A stretch of 64,000 nucleotides of DNA from Mycobacterium sp. IS-836 (GTDB lineage Bacteria; Actinomycetota; Actinomycetes; Mycobacteriales; Mycobacteriaceae), in the NCBI RefSeq assembly GCF_001954275.1, contig NZ_MBEU01000052.1, positions 20,904-84,903 of the forward strand, given 5' to 3'. This document shows, piece after piece, positions 54,979 to 64,000 of this stretch (the first letter of the stretch is position 1; the number at the start of each line of letters is the position of its first letter). Both the position numbers and the translations under genes were made by a program. Below the pieces are notes generated by a model. It made no database searches. It was not told where the DNA came from and saw only the letters and a program-made list of their open reading frames with translations.

Positions 54979-56214
54979 GTGTCCGTTCCCAGCCTCGAAG
55001 ACCTTCTGGCGGAAGGTGTTTCAGGTCGCGCCGTGCTGGTGCGCTCCGACCTGAACGTTCCACTCGATGCGGGCGTCATCACGGACGCGGGCCGCATCAC
55101 CGCGTCCGTCCCGACGTTGCGAGCGCTGGCCGAAGCCGGTGCCAAGGTGGTCATCGCCGCGCACCTGGGCCGCCCCAAGGGCGGACCCGACCCCGCGCTG
55201 TCGCTGGCGCCGGTGGCCGCCGCGCTCAGCGAACAGCTGGGCCGGCACGTGCAATTGGCCGGCGACGTGGTGGGCGGCGACGCGCTGGCCCGCGCCGAGG
55301 GGTTGACCGACGGCGACGTCCTGTTGCTGGAAAACGTGCGGTTCGACCCGCGGGAGACCAGCAAGGACGACGGCGAGCGGCTCGCCCTGGCCAAGCTGCT
55401 GGCCGAACTGGTCTCGCCGGGAGGCGCTTTCGTCTCCGACGGCTTCGGGGTGGTGCACCGAAAGCAGGCCTCCGTGTACGACGTCGCCACCCTGCTGCCG
55501 CACTACGCAGGCACGCTGGTCGCCGAGGAGATCCGGGTGCTCGAGCAGCTGACGGCCTCGACCAAGCGCCCGTACGCGGTGGTGCTCGGCGGGTCGAAGG
55601 TGTCCGACAAGCTCGGCGTCATCGAGTCGCTGGCGACCAAGGCCGACAGCATCGTAATCGGCGGCGGCATGTGCTTCACTTTCCTTGCTGCGCAGGGCCT
55701 TTCGGTTGGCACATCCCTGCTCGAGACCGACATGGTCGGCACGTGCCGCAGGTTGAGTGAGACCTACGCCGACGTGCTGCGCCTACCGGTGGACATCGTG
55801 GTGGCGGAGAAGTTCGCCGCCGACTCGCCGCCGGAGACCGTGGCCGCGGACCGGATCCCGGACGACAAGATGGGCCTGGACGTCGGACCCGAGTCGGTGC
55901 GACGGTTCGCCGCGCTGCTGTCCAACGCCGAGACCGTCTTCTGGAACGGCCCGATGGGCGTGTTCGAGTTCCCGGCGTTCGCGGCGGGCACCAAGGGCGT
56001 GGCCGAGGCGATCGTCGCGGCGACCGGCAAGGGCGCGTTCAGCGTGGTCGGCGGCGGCGACTCCGCGGCGGCGGTGCGCGCGCTCGGCATCCCCGAAGAC
56101 GCGTTCTCGCACATATCCACCGGCGGTGGCGCATCGCTGGAATACCTGGAGGGCAAGACGCTGCCCGGCATCGAGGTACTGGGCCGGCCCCAGCCAAGTG
56201 GAGGAGCCTCGTGA
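54979..56214 (+). CDS. pgk: Phosphoglycerate kinase
   Basis: 411 residues. Transfers phosphate from 1,3-bisphosphoglycerate to ADP. Signature [11 protein letters not shown] near residue 20, GRPKG substrate motif, and the nucleotide-side loops [12 protein letters not shown] and [10 protein letters not shown]. The C-terminal GGGDSAAAV closes the fold. The GTG start at 54979 is 3 bases from the gap stop; GTGA overlap with tpiA. Confidence 0.97.
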   Translation: MSVPSLEDLLAEGVSGRAVLVRSDLNVPLDAGVITDAGRITASVPTLRALAEAGAKVVIAAHLGRPKGGPDPALSLAPVAAALSEQLGRHVQLAGDVVGGDALARAEGLTDGDVLLLENVRFDPRETSKDDGERLALAKLLAELVSPGGAFVSDGFGVVHRKQASVYDVATLLPHYAGTLVAEEIRVLEQLTASTKRPYAVVLGGSKVSDKLGVIESLATKADSIVIGGGMCFTFLAAQGLSVGTSLLETDMVGTCRRLSETYADVLRLPVDIVVAEKFAADSPPETVAADRIPDDKMGLDVGPESVRRFAALLSNAETVFWNGPMGVFEFPAFAAGTKGVAEAIVAATGKGAFSVVGGGDSAAAVRALGIPEDAFSHISTGGGASLEYLEGKTLPGIEVLGRPQPSGGAS

Positions 56215-56996
56215 CCCGCAAGCCCCTGATCGCCGGCAACTGGAAGATGAACCTCAATCACTTCGAGGCGATCGCGCTGGTGCAGAAGATCGCCTTCGCG
56301 TTGCCCGACAAGTACTACGACAAGGTCGACGTTACGGTGATCCCGCCGTTCACCAACCTGCGCAGCGTGCAGACCCTGGTCGACGGCGACAAGCTGCGGC
56401 TGACCTACGGCGCCCAGGACCTGTCCCAGCACGAGTCGGGCGCCTACACCGGCGACATCAGCGGAGCCTTCCTGGCCAAGCTGGGCTGCTCCTTCGTCAT
56501 CGTCGGGCACTCCGAGCGGCGCACCTACCACAACGAGGACGACGACCTGGTGGCCGCCAAGGCGGCGGCCGCCCTGAAGAACGAGCTGACGCCGATCGTC
56601 TGCATCGGCGAACACCTGGAGGTCCGGGAGGCCGGCGAGCACGTCGGCCACTGCGAGAAGCAGCTGCGCGGCTCGCTGGCGGGGCTTTCGGCCGAGCAGA
56701 TCGGCCGGGTCGTCATCGCCTACGAGCCGGTATGGGCGATCGGCACCGGCCGGGTGGCCAGCGCGGGCGACGCCCAGGAGGTGTGCGCGGCGATCCGCAA
56801 AGAGTTGGCGTCCCTCGCCTCCGCAGAGATCGCCGAGGGCGTCCGGGTGCTCTACGGCGGCTCGGTGAACGCGAAGAACATCGGCGAAATCGTCGCCCAG
56901 AACGACGTCGACGGCGGCCTGGTCGGGGGCGCGTCGCTGGACGGCGAGCAGTTCGCGACGCTGGCGGCCATCGCCGCCGGCGGGCCGCTGCCGTGA
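56211..56996 (+). CDS. tpiA: Triosephosphate isomerase
   Basis: 261 residues. Interconverts DHAP and G3P. GNWKMN near residue 9, the electrophilic His in VGHSERR, catalytic Glu in [11 protein letters not shown] and phosphate loop LYGGSVN are all present. GTGA overlap with pgk. The operon continues to secG 30 bases on, although secG also has its own promoter motif. Confidence 0.97.
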   Translation: MTRKPLIAGNWKMNLNHFEAIALVQKIAFALPDKYYDKVDVTVIPPFTNLRSVQTLVDGDKLRLTYGAQDLSQHESGAYTGDISGAFLAKLGCSFVIVGHSERRTYHNEDDDLVAAKAAAALKNELTPIVCIGEHLEVREAGEHVGHCEKQLRGSLAGLSAEQIGRVVIAYEPVWAIGTGRVASAGDAQEVCAAIRKELASLASAEIAEGVRVLYGGSVNAKNIGEIVAQNDVDGGLVGGASLDGEQFATLAAIAAGGPLP

Positions 56997-57013
56997 TGCC
57001 CGCGCGAAGCCGG

Positions 57014-57019
57014 TAGGCT
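57014..57019 (+). promoter_or_regulatory. Leaderless -10 hexamer TAGGCT for secG
   Basis: TAGGCT, 7 bases, ATG at 57027, in the 30-base gap after tpiA. Confidence 0.55.
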
Positions 57020-57026
57020 GCACGTC

Positions 57027-57260
57027 ATGCAATTGGCCCTGCAGATCACCCTGGTGGTCACCAGCATCCTGGTGGTGTTGCTGGTCCTGCTGCACCGCGC
57101 CAAGGGCGGCGGCCTGTCCACGCTGTTCGGCGGCGGCGTGCAGTCGAGCCTGTCCGGGTCGACCGTGGTCGAGAAGAACCTGGACCGATTGACGCTGTTC
57201 ATCACCGGCATCTGGCTGGTCTGCATCATCGGCATGGCCCTGCAGATCAAGTACCGCTGA
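57027..57260 (+). CDS. secG: Protein-export membrane protein SecG
   Basis: 77 residues. The small SecYEG subunit with two membrane helices (about 4-22 and 53-72) joined by the conserved Gly-rich loop (RAKGGGLSTLFGGG). Stimulates preprotein translocation. Its place after tpiA is conserved across actinobacteria. Confidence 0.95.
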   Translation: MQLALQITLVVTSILVVLLVLLHRAKGGGLSTLFGGGVQSSLSGSTVVEKNLDRLTLFITGIWLVCIIGMALQIKYR

Positions 57261-57265
57261 CGCGC

Positions 57266-57622
57266 TCAGGTGCACAGGCTGGGCGCGTCGCACACATTGC
57301 CGGGGCAATAGATCGAGTGTGCGGCGTTGACCATCGTCCCGATGTCCAACAACGTCACGCCCCTCTTGTCCAAGTGGGCGTGGATGTCGTCGGCGATCTC
57401 CTGCGGCGTCCAACCCCAGGTGAGGTCGTAGCAGATGAGGTGTGCCTCCCCGATGAGCGCCTCTTCCGTCTGGGGTGGCCAGGTGAGGCCGACGGCGCGC
57501 AGCTTCGCGAGGTATGCGTCATCGGCGGGAGTGGTGGCGGTCGCGGTCGCCGCGCTACCCAGCAGGGCGGCGCCGGCAATCATGGGAATGGCCAAGGCGG
57601 CCGGCCAGCGAGGTGAGGGCAT
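57266..57622 (-). CDS. Small secreted DUF732 protein
   Basis: 118 residues. Cleavable signal peptide ([22 protein letters not shown]) followed by the ~75-residue DUF732 fold ([16 protein letters not shown] ... [18 protein letters not shown]) with four cysteines, the last two in [13 protein letters not shown]. Function unknown; these proteins are abundant in mycobacteria and secreted. The ATG at 57622 has TAGTCT 6 bases upstream. It ends 5 bases from secG, convergent. Confidence 0.85.
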   Translation of the reverse strand: MPSPRWPAALAIPMIAGAALLGSAATATATTPADDAYLAKLRAVGLTWPPQTEEALIGEAHLICYDLTWGWTPQEIADDIHAHLDKRGVTLLDIGTMVNAAHSIYCPGNVCDAPSLCT

Positions 57623-57628
57623 TTCGGC

Positions 57629-57634
57629 AGACTA
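57629..57634 (-). promoter_or_regulatory. Leaderless -10 hexamer TAGTCT for the DUF732 gene
   Basis: Minus-strand TAGTCT, 6 bases, ATG at 57622. Divergent from the ppc promoter. Confidence 0.5.
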
Positions 57635-57693
57635 GCCATTCGTCACAACGCCCGGCGGGAAATCCACGGCGCGACACACCGGCGATCCCCACC

Positions 57694-57699
57694 GATACT
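57694..57699 (+). promoter_or_regulatory. Possible leaderless -10 (GATACT) for ppc
   Basis: GATACT, 7 bases, ATG at 57707. The hexamer departs from TANNNT at the first base, so this is weaker than the others. Confidence 0.35.
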
Positions 57700-57706
57700 G
57701 GGACGC

Positions 57707-60514
57707 ATGGCTGAGGCTCCCGACGCCGCGCTCGAACCGATCGGCGCCGTCCAGCGGACCGCGATCGGTCGCGAGGCGACCGAGCCGATGCGCGCCGACA
57801 TCAGGCTGCTCGGCGCGATCCTCGGCGACACCGTGCGTGAGCAGAACGGTGACGAGGTGTTCGACCTCGTGGAACGGGCCCGGGTGGAATCCTTCCGGGT
57901 ACGGCGCTCCGAGATCGACCGGGCCGAGATGGCGGCCATGTTCTCCGGTCTCGACATTCACCTCGCGATCCCGATCATCCGGGCGTTCAGCCATTTTGCG
58001 CTGCTGGCCAACGTCGCCGAAGACATCCACCGCGAACGCCGCCGCGCCATTCACGTCGACGCCGGCGAGCCGCCCCAAGACAGCAGTCTCGCCGCCACCT
58101 ACGCGAAACTCGATCTCGCGGAACTGAATTCGGCCACGGTGGCCGATGCCCTGAAGGGCGCGCTGGTGTCCCCGGTCATCACCGCTCATCCCACCGAGAC
58201 CCGCCGGCGCACCGTCTTCGTCACCCAGCACCGGATCACCGGGCTGATGCGACTGCACGCCGAGGGTCACACCCAGACCGACGACGGCCGCGACATCGAA
58301 CTCGAGCTGCGCCGCCAGGTCCTCACGCTGTGGCAGACCGCGCTGATCCGGCTCTCGCGGCTGCAGATCACCGACGAGATCGACGTCGGCCTGCGCTACT
58401 ACCCGGCCGCATTGTTCGAGGTGATTCCCCAAGTGAACAGCGAGGTTCGCGACGCGCTGCGCGCTCGGTGGCCGGACGCCGAACTGCTCGTCGACCCGAT
58501 CCTGCAACCGGGCTCCTGGATCGGCGGTGACCGCGACGGAAACCCGAACGTCACCGCCGAGGTGGTCAGGCGGGCGACCGGCAGCGCCGCGTTCACCGCG
58601 GTGGCGCACTACCTGGCCGAGCTCACCGACCTCGAGCAGGAGCTGTCGCTGTCGGCGCGACTGGTCAGCGTCACCCCCGAACTGGCCGAGCTGGCCGACG
58701 CCTGCCCGGAGAACGCCCGGGCCGACGAGCCGTACCGGCGTGCCGTGCGGGTGATCCGTGGCCGGCTCACCGCGACGGCCGCCGAGATCCTGGACCGGCA
58801 ACCGCAACACCAGCTCGACCTGGGCCTGACGCGGTATGTCACGCCGGCCGAGTTGCGCAGCGATCTCGACACCGTCGACGCGTCGCTGCGCGCCCACGGC
58901 AGCGCGCTGCTGGCCGACGACCGGCTGGCCCTGTTGCGAGAAGGCGTGGGCGTCTTCGGTTTTCACCTGTGCGGCCTCGACATGCGGCAAAACTCCGTCG
59001 TGCACCAGGAAGTGGTCGGCGAGCTGCTGGCGTGGGCGGGCGTGCACCCGGACTACGGCTCGCTGGGTGAAGACGAGCGGGTCGAGCTGCTGGCCGCCGA
59101 ACTGAGCACCCGCCGCCCGCTGCTCGGCGAGCGCGCGGAATTGTCCGACCTGGCGCGCGGCGAGCTGGGCGTCATGGCCGCCGCCGCCCACGCCGTCCGG
59201 CGCTACGGACCCGCCGCGGTGCCGAACTACGTGATCTCGATGTGCCAGTCGGTGTCGGACGTGCTGGAGGCCGCGATCCTGCTGAAAGAAGCCGGCCTGC
59301 TGGACGCCTCCGCGCCGGAACCCTATTGCCCGGTGGGCATTTCGCCGTTGTTCGAGACGATCGACGATCTGCACAACGGCGCGGCGATTCTGCACGCGAT
59401 GCTGGAACTGCCCGTCTATCGGGCGCTCGTCTCCGCGCGCGGCGACTCGCAAGAGGTGATGCTCGGCTACTCCGACTCCAACAAGGACGGCGGTTACCTT
59501 TCCTCCAGCTGGGCGGTGTACCGGGCGGAGCTGTCCCTGGTCGAGGTGGCCCGCAAGACCGGAATTCGGTTGCGGCTCTTCCACGGTCGCGGCGGCACCG
59601 TCGGGCGCGGCGGTGGACCCAGCTACCAGGCGATCCTGGCGCAACCACCGGGAGCGGTGAACGGTTCGCTGCGCCTCACCGAGCAGGGTGAGGTGATCGC
59701 CGCCAAGTACGCCGAACCCCAGTTGGCGCGGCGCAACCTGGAGAGCCTGGTGGCGGCGACGCTGGAGTCCACACTGCTCGACGTCGAGGGTCTCGGCGAG
59801 GCGGCCGAGCCGGCGTATGCGGTGCTCGACGAGGTGGCGACCCTGGCGCGGCGTGCCTACGCCGAGTTGGTGCATGACACACCGGGTTTCGTCGAATACT
59901 TCAAGGCATCGACACCGGTCAGCGAGATCGGGTCGCTGAACATCGGCAGCCGGCCCGCCTCGCGCAAGCCCACCGAGTCGATCGCGGACCTGCGCGCCAT
60001 CCCGTGGGTGCTGGCGTGGAGCCAGTCTCGGGTCATGCTGCCCGGTTGGTACGGAACGGGATCGGCGTTCGAGCAGTGGATCGCGGCGGGTCCGGAAAGC
60101 GAAGCCGACCGGGTGGCGACGCTGCACGAGCTGTACGAGCGGTGGCCGTTCTTCGCCAGCGTGCTATCGAACATGGCGCAGGTGCTGGCGAAGAGCGACC
60201 TGGGCCTGGCGGCCCGCTATGCCGAGCTGGTGTCCGACGAATCCTTGCGGCGCAGGGTATTCGACAAGATCGTCGACGAACATCGGCGCACTATCGCGAT
60301 GCATAAGCTCATCACCGGTCACGACGATCTCCTCGCCGACAACCCGGCGCTGGCGCGTTCGGTGTTCAACCGGTTCCCGTACCTGGAGCCGCTGAACCAC
60401 CTTCAGGTGGAACTGCTGCGCCGCTACCGTTCGGGCGACGACGACGAATTGGTGCAGCGCGGCATCCTGCTGACCATGAACGGCCTGTCCAGCGCGCTGC
60501 GCAACAGCGGGTAA
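57707..60514 (+). CDS. ppc: Phosphoenolpyruvate carboxylase
   Basis: 935 residues, full length. Fixes bicarbonate on PEP to oxaloacetate, refilling the TCA cycle. Catalytic His region [14 protein letters not shown] near 158-171, second signature [13 protein letters not shown], and the glycine loop [14 protein letters not shown]; the C-terminal inhibitor-site region ends NSG. M. tuberculosis lacks ppc at this locus (it relies on pyruvate carboxylase and PEPCK), whereas M. leprae and many non-tuberculous species have it next to secG. Long antisense frames under it are artefacts. Confidence 0.97.
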   Translation: MAEAPDAALEPIGAVQRTAIGREATEPMRADIRLLGAILGDTVREQNGDEVFDLVERARVESFRVRRSEIDRAEMAAMFSGLDIHLAIPIIRAFSHFALLANVAEDIHRERRRAIHVDAGEPPQDSSLAATYAKLDLAELNSATVADALKGALVSPVITAHPTETRRRTVFVTQHRITGLMRLHAEGHTQTDDGRDIELELRRQVLTLWQTALIRLSRLQITDEIDVGLRYYPAALFEVIPQVNSEVRDALRARWPDAELLVDPILQPGSWIGGDRDGNPNVTAEVVRRATGSAAFTAVAHYLAELTDLEQELSLSARLVSVTPELAELADACPENARADEPYRRAVRVIRGRLTATAAEILDRQPQHQLDLGLTRYVTPAELRSDLDTVDASLRAHGSALLADDRLALLREGVGVFGFHLCGLDMRQNSVVHQEVVGELLAWAGVHPDYGSLGEDERVELLAAELSTRRPLLGERAELSDLARGELGVMAAAAHAVRRYGPAAVPNYVISMCQSVSDVLEAAILLKEAGLLDASAPEPYCPVGISPLFETIDDLHNGAAILHAMLELPVYRALVSARGDSQEVMLGYSDSNKDGGYLSSSWAVYRAELSLVEVARKTGIRLRLFHGRGGTVGRGGGPSYQAILAQPPGAVNGSLRLTEQGEVIAAKYAEPQLARRNLESLVAATLESTLLDVEGLGEAAEPAYAVLDEVATLARRAYAELVHDTPGFVEYFKASTPVSEIGSLNIGSRPASRKPTESIADLRAIPWVLAWSQSRVMLPGWYGTGSAFEQWIAAGPESEADRVATLHELYERWPFFASVLSNMAQVLAKSDLGLAARYAELVSDESLRRRVFDKIVDEHRRTIAMHKLITGHDDLLADNPALARSVFNRFPYLEPLNHLQVELLRRYRSGDDDELVQRGILLTMNGLSSALRNSG

Positions 60515-60575
60515 TTGCCGACATGCGCGCGCGGATGGCCGTCACCGTCGCGAGAGCGCAGTAAGGTCTCGGGCG

Positions 60576-61352
60576 ATGGGTGCGCCGTCTCTTTGGTTGA
60601 TTCTTGTCAGCGTGGTCGCCGTCGCGATCGTGCTCGCGGTGGTCAGCGTGTGGTTCGGGAATCGTGTCCTGTCCGGCGAAGGAAAACTACACGATTCGGC
60701 CATGTCGCCGTTCGTCGCGATCGTCGGTCTTGTCTACGGGGCCCTGCTTGGGTTCACCGTGGTGGTGACCTGGCAACAGTTTTCCGCCACCCAGGTCATC
60801 GTCGCCAACGAGGCGTCGGCACTGACGACGCTGTACCGGCAGACCGTCGCCATGCCGGAACAGGAGCGGCCCCAAATTCAACAACTGCTGCGCCAGTACG
60901 CGACCGCCGTGGCGGGTTCTGATTCGACCAAGCAGCCCGGCGACGGTGCCCGCGACAGCGCGCGCGCCGCGATAACGCAGATGTACCGCATCGCCGGCAG
61001 TCAGTCGCCGGGTGCCGCGCCGAGCGCGATCAATTCCCAGTTCCTCAGCGAGTTGAGCGTGCTGTCGTCCCATCGCACCCAGCGCATGATCGCGACCAAG
61101 CCGCGGATACCGGCGCTGCTGTGGTTGGGACTGATCTTCGGCGGGGTTGTCCTGGTAGGCCTTACCGGTTTCCTGCGCCTGGGCAGCACCCTCGGCCAGG
61201 CACTCCTGTCCAGTGCGGTCGCGGTCCTCCTCGGCCTGCTGCTGTGCATTGACTTCTCACTCGACCATCCCTCCGAGACCGACCACGCGATCACGTCGGA
61301 GCCGTTCGGGCACGCGGTGGACGTTTTCGACGCGGTCGACCGCGGAACCTAG
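60576..61352 (+). CDS. DUF4239 (bestrophin-like) membrane protein
   Basis: 258 residues. Two N-terminal and two C-terminal hydrophobic segments flank a soluble middle with conserved Gln/Glu-rich helices (VTWQQFSATQVIVANEASALTTLYRQT). This matches the DUF4239 family, distantly similar to bestrophin channels; transport has not been shown. TAAGGT lies 8 bases before the ATG (60562-60567), a possible leaderless promoter. Its stop shares CTAG with the convergent gene. Confidence 0.82.
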   Translation: MGAPSLWLILVSVVAVAIVLAVVSVWFGNRVLSGEGKLHDSAMSPFVAIVGLVYGALLGFTVVVTWQQFSATQVIVANEASALTTLYRQTVAMPEQERPQIQQLLRQYATAVAGSDSTKQPGDGARDSARAAITQMYRIAGSQSPGAAPSAINSQFLSELSVLSSHRTQRMIATKPRIPALLWLGLIFGGVVLVGLTGFLRLGSTLGQALLSSAVAVLLGLLLCIDFSLDHPSETDHAITSEPFGHAVDVFDAVDRGT

Positions 61353-61738
61353 TGCACCGTCCGGTTCCGCAGCCGGTCCAGCACGCCGCGCACCGCGTGC
61401 TCGGTGACCGACAGGGGGGACATCACCGTTTCGCCCACCCCGACCATGTAGTCGATGCGCTGGACGATCGCCTCCACCGGCTCCACGAGCGCGATGAGCC
61501 GCTGGGCGAGATTGTCCAGGCTGTGCAGCACGCCCTCCAGATGATCCAGGCCGCCCTCCAGGCGTTCCACCGTCGCGTTGAGGGCCGACAGCGAGCTGTT
61601 CAGCTCGACCATCGTTCTGCCCAGGCCATCGAGGACGTCTTCGACCTGCTCCACGGTCTTGTCGGCGTTGAGCGCCGCCTGGGTGAGGGTCTTGATCCGG
61701 CTTCGCTCGGGCCCGTTGCGCACGGTTTTGTCTGCCAT
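61349..61738 (-). CDS. Small coiled-coil protein upstream/downstream of pgl (Rv1444c-like)
   Basis: 129 residues, function unknown. Almost entirely helical with heptad spacing of Leu/Val/Ile (VEQVEDVLDGLGRTMVELNSSLSALNATVERLEGGLDHLEGVLHSL is the core span, residues ~25-70), so a coiled-coil oligomer is likely. No signal or membrane segment. It follows pgl by 22 bases on the minus strand but has its own CATAAT hexamer 7 bases before the ATG at 61738. Met at 61747 is an alternative start. Confidence 0.75.
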   Translation of the reverse strand: MADKTVRNGPERSRIKTLTQAALNADKTVEQVEDVLDGLGRTMVELNSSLSALNATVERLEGGLDHLEGVLHSLDNLAQRLIALVEPVEAIVQRIDYMVGVGETVMSPLSVTEHAVRGVLDRLRNRTVH

Positions 61739-61745
61739 GAACGTC

Positions 61746-61751
61746 ATTATG
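61746..61751 (-). promoter_or_regulatory. Possible leaderless -10 (CATAAT) for the coiled-coil gene
   Basis: Minus-strand CATAAT matches five of six bases of TATAAT, with 7 bases to the ATG at 61738. It lies between pgl and this gene. Confidence 0.4.
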
Positions 61752-61760
61752 CGCCCGGCG

Positions 61761-62498
61761 TCAGCGGGAAAGCTTGGCCGCGGCCTCCTCGTCGAGCAGC
61801 CAGAGCGTGGTCTCCAGCCCGATGGCCCCGGCGGCAGGCACCGTGACCGGTTGCGCGCCACCGATGGCAGCGGCCGCCGCATCGGCCTTGCCCGCGCCCG
61901 AAACCATCAGCCAGACCTCGCGGGAGCGCTGAATAGCGGGCAGCGTCAAGGTGATTCGTTGTGGCGGCGGTTTGGGGGAGTCTTCGACCGCAACGACCAT
62001 GCGGGTGGTCTCGAGAACGGCGGGAGTGTCGGGGAACAGGGAGTTGATGTGGCCCTCGGGACCCATGCCCAGCAGGTGGACGTCGAAGGTCGGCACCGGC
62101 TCACCGGGGGCGGCGTTGGCGGCCAGCAGCTGCTCGTAGGCCAGCGCCGCCGCGGCAAGATCGTTGCCGAATTCGCCGTCACTGGCGGCCATCGGATGCA
62201 CCTGGCTGGACGGGATGTCGACGTGATCGAGCAGCGCCTCGCGCGCCTGCTTCTCGTTGCGCTCGTCGTCGTCCTCGGGAACGTAGCGCTCGTCGCCCCA
62301 GAACAGGTGCACCTTCGACCAGTCGACCTGCTGCGTGCGGAGATACTTCAGCAGCCCGATGCCGTTGCCGCCGCCGGTCAGGACGATTAGGGCCCGACCG
62401 CGTGCCGTCACGGCGGCCTCGATTGTGGCGACCAGCCGGGCGCCGGCGGCCCGGACCAGGGCGTCGCCGTCGGGAACGATGTCGATGACGCGGGTCAT
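61761..62498 (-). CDS. pgl: 6-phosphogluconolactonase
   Basis: 245 residues. Hydrolyses 6-phosphogluconolactone, step two of the oxidative pentose phosphate pathway. NagB/SugE-fold signatures: [11 protein letters not shown] near residue 42, [15 protein letters not shown], and [18 protein letters not shown] with the catalytic His. Called devB in older annotation. ATGA overlap with opcA. Confidence 0.95.
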   Translation of the reverse strand: MTRVIDIVPDGDALVRAAGARLVATIEAAVTARGRALIVLTGGGNGIGLLKYLRTQQVDWSKVHLFWGDERYVPEDDDERNEKQAREALLDHVDIPSSQVHPMAASDGEFGNDLAAAALAYEQLLAANAAPGEPVPTFDVHLLGMGPEGHINSLFPDTPAVLETTRMVVAVEDSPKPPPQRITLTLPAIQRSREVWLMVSGAGKADAAAAAIGGAQPVTVPAAGAIGLETTLWLLDEEAAAKLSR

Positions 62499-63406
62499 GC
62501 GTACTGCACCTTGTCGATGCCCTCGAGTGCGGCGAAGTAGATCTCATCGGGATCCAGCCGCCGCATGTCCTCGGCGAGGCACTCACGGGTTTCCCTGCGC
62601 GCCAACGGAACCAGGGCATCGGGGCGACCCGTCCGGCTCAGGGTGGCCGTGGTGCCCTCCTGGGGCCGGCTCAGGGTGATGGTTTCGGTCTTGCGCTCCA
62701 GCTCGACTTTGAGGTCACCCACAACCCGGCGCACCGGCCCGTCGATCCTGCTCGCCAGCCAGCCCGCCAGCACGTCCAGCGCGGGCTCGGCTCGCAAACC
62801 GGAAACCAGCGCCGATTCGATCTCCTCGTGCGGTTTCTGGTCCACCGCGGAGGTGAGCAACGCCCGCCAGTAGGTGATGCGCGCCCAGGCCAGATCCGTG
62901 TCGCCGGCGGTGTAACCCTGCAGCCGGCCCCGGATCGCCGACAGCGGATCGTCGCTATTGGTCGCGTCCGTGATGCGGCGGATCGCCAACTGGCCCAACG
63001 GGTCTTGGGCGGGCACCGCCGGGGCGACGTCGGGCCACCACGCCACCACCGGGATGTCGGGGAGCAGGAACGGAATGACCACGCTCTCGGCATGATCGGC
63101 CAGCGGTCCCGACAGCCTCAGCACCACGACCTCCCCGGCGCCCGCGTCACCCCCGACCCGGACCTGGGCGTCCAACCGCGCCTCGGCGGCGTCGGCATTG
63201 CCTGTGGTCACCACCAGGACGCGGCTCGGGTGTTCGTGGCTGGCGGCGTTGGCGGCCTCGACCGATTCCTCGAGCATGGTGTCGTTGTCGGACTTGATGA
63301 TCAGCGTCCCCACCCGGCCCATCGTGACGACGCCGGCCTGTTCGCGTAGCTCGTCGAGCTTCTTGTTGACCGCGGTGGTGCTGGTGTCCAGCAGATCGAT
63401 GATCAC
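62495..63406 (-). CDS. opcA: Glucose-6-phosphate dehydrogenase assembly protein OpcA
   Basis: 303 residues from the GTG at 63406, matching the M. tuberculosis length. OpcA is an allosteric/assembly partner of Zwf in cyanobacteria and actinobacteria. The N-terminal [16 protein letters not shown] and the central [12 protein letters not shown] segments are conserved. The GTG overlaps the zwf stop as GTGA; an in-frame ATG 12 bases upstream (63418) is the alternative and would lie deeper inside zwf. Cytosolic. Confidence 0.92.
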   Translation of the reverse strand: MIIDLLDTSTTAVNKKLDELREQAGVVTMGRVGTLIIKSDNDTMLEESVEAANAASHEHPSRVLVVTTGNADAAEARLDAQVRVGGDAGAGEVVVLRLSGPLADHAESVVIPFLLPDIPVVAWWPDVAPAVPAQDPLGQLAIRRITDATNSDDPLSAIRGRLQGYTAGDTDLAWARITYWRALLTSAVDQKPHEEIESALVSGLRAEPALDVLAGWLASRIDGPVRRVVGDLKVELERKTETITLSRPQEGTTATLSRTGRPDALVPLARRETRECLAEDMRRLDPDEIYFAALEGIDKVQYA

Positions 63407-64000
63407 GGACGCCGCCATTCCCGCCCGGTGCGGCGCAACATCTCGAACGCCGACGCGGGCCCCCAGGTGCCCGACTCATAGGAGTCGGGCTTGCCGTGCG
63501 TCGCCCAATAGTCGAGCACGGGATCGAGTATCTCCCAAGCCAATTCGACCTCCTCGTTCACCGGGAACAGCGACGGCTCACCGAGCAGCACGTCCAGGAT
63601 CAGCCGTTCGTATGCCTCGGGGGAATCCTCCACGAACGCCGAGCCGTAGGAGAAATCCATGTTGACGTCGCGAACTTCCATCGTGCTGCCCGGGACCTTG
63701 GAACCGAACCGCAAGGTGATGCCCTCGTCGGGCTGCACCCGGATGACGATGGCGTTGGTGCCGAGCTCGTCGGTCATGGTGGCGTCGAACGGCAGATGCG
63801 GTGCGCGTTTGAACACCAGGGCGATCTCGGTCACCCTGCGGCCCAACCGCTTTCCGGTTCGCAGGTAGAACGGGACACCGGCCCAGCGGCGGGTGTCGAC
63901 CTCGAGCGTGATGGCGGCGAAGGTCTCGGTGGTGGAATCCTGCGCGAAGCCCTCCTCGTCGAGCAGGCCGACCACCTTCTCGCCGCCCTGCCAGCCCGCG
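63403..64000 (-). CDS. zwf: Glucose-6-phosphate 1-dehydrogenase, C-terminal part (partial)
   Basis: Last ~198 codons only; the frame continues past the right edge. First step of the oxidative pentose phosphate pathway, giving NADPH. Family segments: RRWAGVPFYLRTGKRLGRRVTEI and YERLILDVLLGEPSLFPVNEEVELAWEILDP are near-invariant (spans at about codons 38-60 and 132-162 of the visible part). It is followed by opcA and pgl, the conserved zwf-opcA-pgl order; by position it corresponds to Rv1447c (zwf2). Confidence 0.95.
   Translation of the reverse strand, partial: AGWQGGEKVVGLLDEEGFAQDSTTETFAAITLEVDTRRWAGVPFYLRTGKRLGRRVTEIALVFKRAPHLPFDATMTDELGTNAIVIRVQPDEGITLRFGSKVPGSTMEVRDVNMDFSYGSAFVEDSPEAYERLILDVLLGEPSLFPVNEEVELAWEILDPVLDYWATHGKPDSYESGTWGPASAFEMLRRTGREWRRP

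Noticed and set aside
57632..60127. 831-codon antisense frame opposite ppc
   Set aside because: Same reason: exact complement of a conserved enzyme, no motif, no ribosome site.

Overview
The window is a stretch of mycobacterial chromosome. It is about two-thirds G+C, uses GTG starts freely, and its gene content and order follow the M. tuberculosis region from about Rv1367c to Rv1447c (pyrimidine operon, mihF-gmk-rpoZ-coaBC-metK, cyp132, priA, fmt-rsmB, the riboflavin genes with lprG-P55, uvrC-rapZ-cuvA-whiA, gap-pgk-tpiA-secG, pgl-opcA-zwf). The PE/PPE, PE_PGRS and VapBC10 genes that M. tuberculosis carries here are absent. A PEP carboxylase gene is present next to secG. This fits a non-tuberculous, probably slow-growing Mycobacterium (M. 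avium complex-like). The species cannot be fixed from this window alone.

Layout. 0-2.6 kb: minus-strand accessory enzymes (beta-lactamase-fold hydrolase cut by the window edge, a DinB/maleylpyruvate-isomerase-like protein, a methyltransferase). 2.6-11.25 kb: pyrR-pyrB-pyrC-(membrane protein)-carA-carB-pyrF, every junction overlapping, behind a leader with a PyrR-type RNA hairpin. 11.3-16.3 kb: an orphan molybdate/pterin-binding regulator, a gene-free GC-rich stretch, then mihF, gmk, rpoZ, coaBC and metK. 16.3-23.6 kb: PPOX-fold protein, a Baeyer-Villiger-type monooxygenase coupled to CYP132 and divergent from an AraC regulator, two hormone-sensitive-lipase-family esterases, and a YhhN membrane protein. 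23.6-31.2 kb: priA, a MarR regulator with one methyltransferase, fmt, rsmB, rpe, ribD. 31.2-38.5 kb: P55-lprG (minus strand) sitting inside the riboflavin cluster, then ribC, two small secreted proteins, ribA2, ribH, a PH-like membrane protein and the lipoprotein LprH. 38.7-45 kb: a DUF222/HNH (13E12-type) protein with an SOS-box motif over its start, then uvrC-rapZ-cuvA-whiA. 45-53.9 kb: lipid genes (WS/DGAT, LipO, FadD12, PlsC-like acyltransferase, DUF3556 membrane protein plus FAD oxidoreductase). 54-64 kb: the lower-glycolysis operon, secG, ppc, a DUF4239 membrane protein, and the oxidative pentose-phosphate operon zwf-opcA-pgl running off the right edge.

How it works together. Most of the window is housekeeping: UMP synthesis, CoA, SAM, FMN/FAD precursors, glycolysis and NADPH supply, with cell-envelope and lipid functions interleaved. 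Two sequence signals stand out. First, about eighteen genes have a TANNNT or near-TANNNT hexamer ending 6-8 bases before the start codon, the arrangement expected for leaderless mRNAs; this also fixes several start codons. Second, short operator-like elements were visible by eye: a PyrR RNA hairpin, a TCGAAC-N4-GTTCGA SOS box, three 7-bp repeats at an exact 11-bp period upstream of a Trp-rich secreted protein, and a motif shared by the MarR gene and its methyltransferase neighbour. I saw no tRNA or rRNA genes, CRISPR arrays, insertion sequences or prophage genes.
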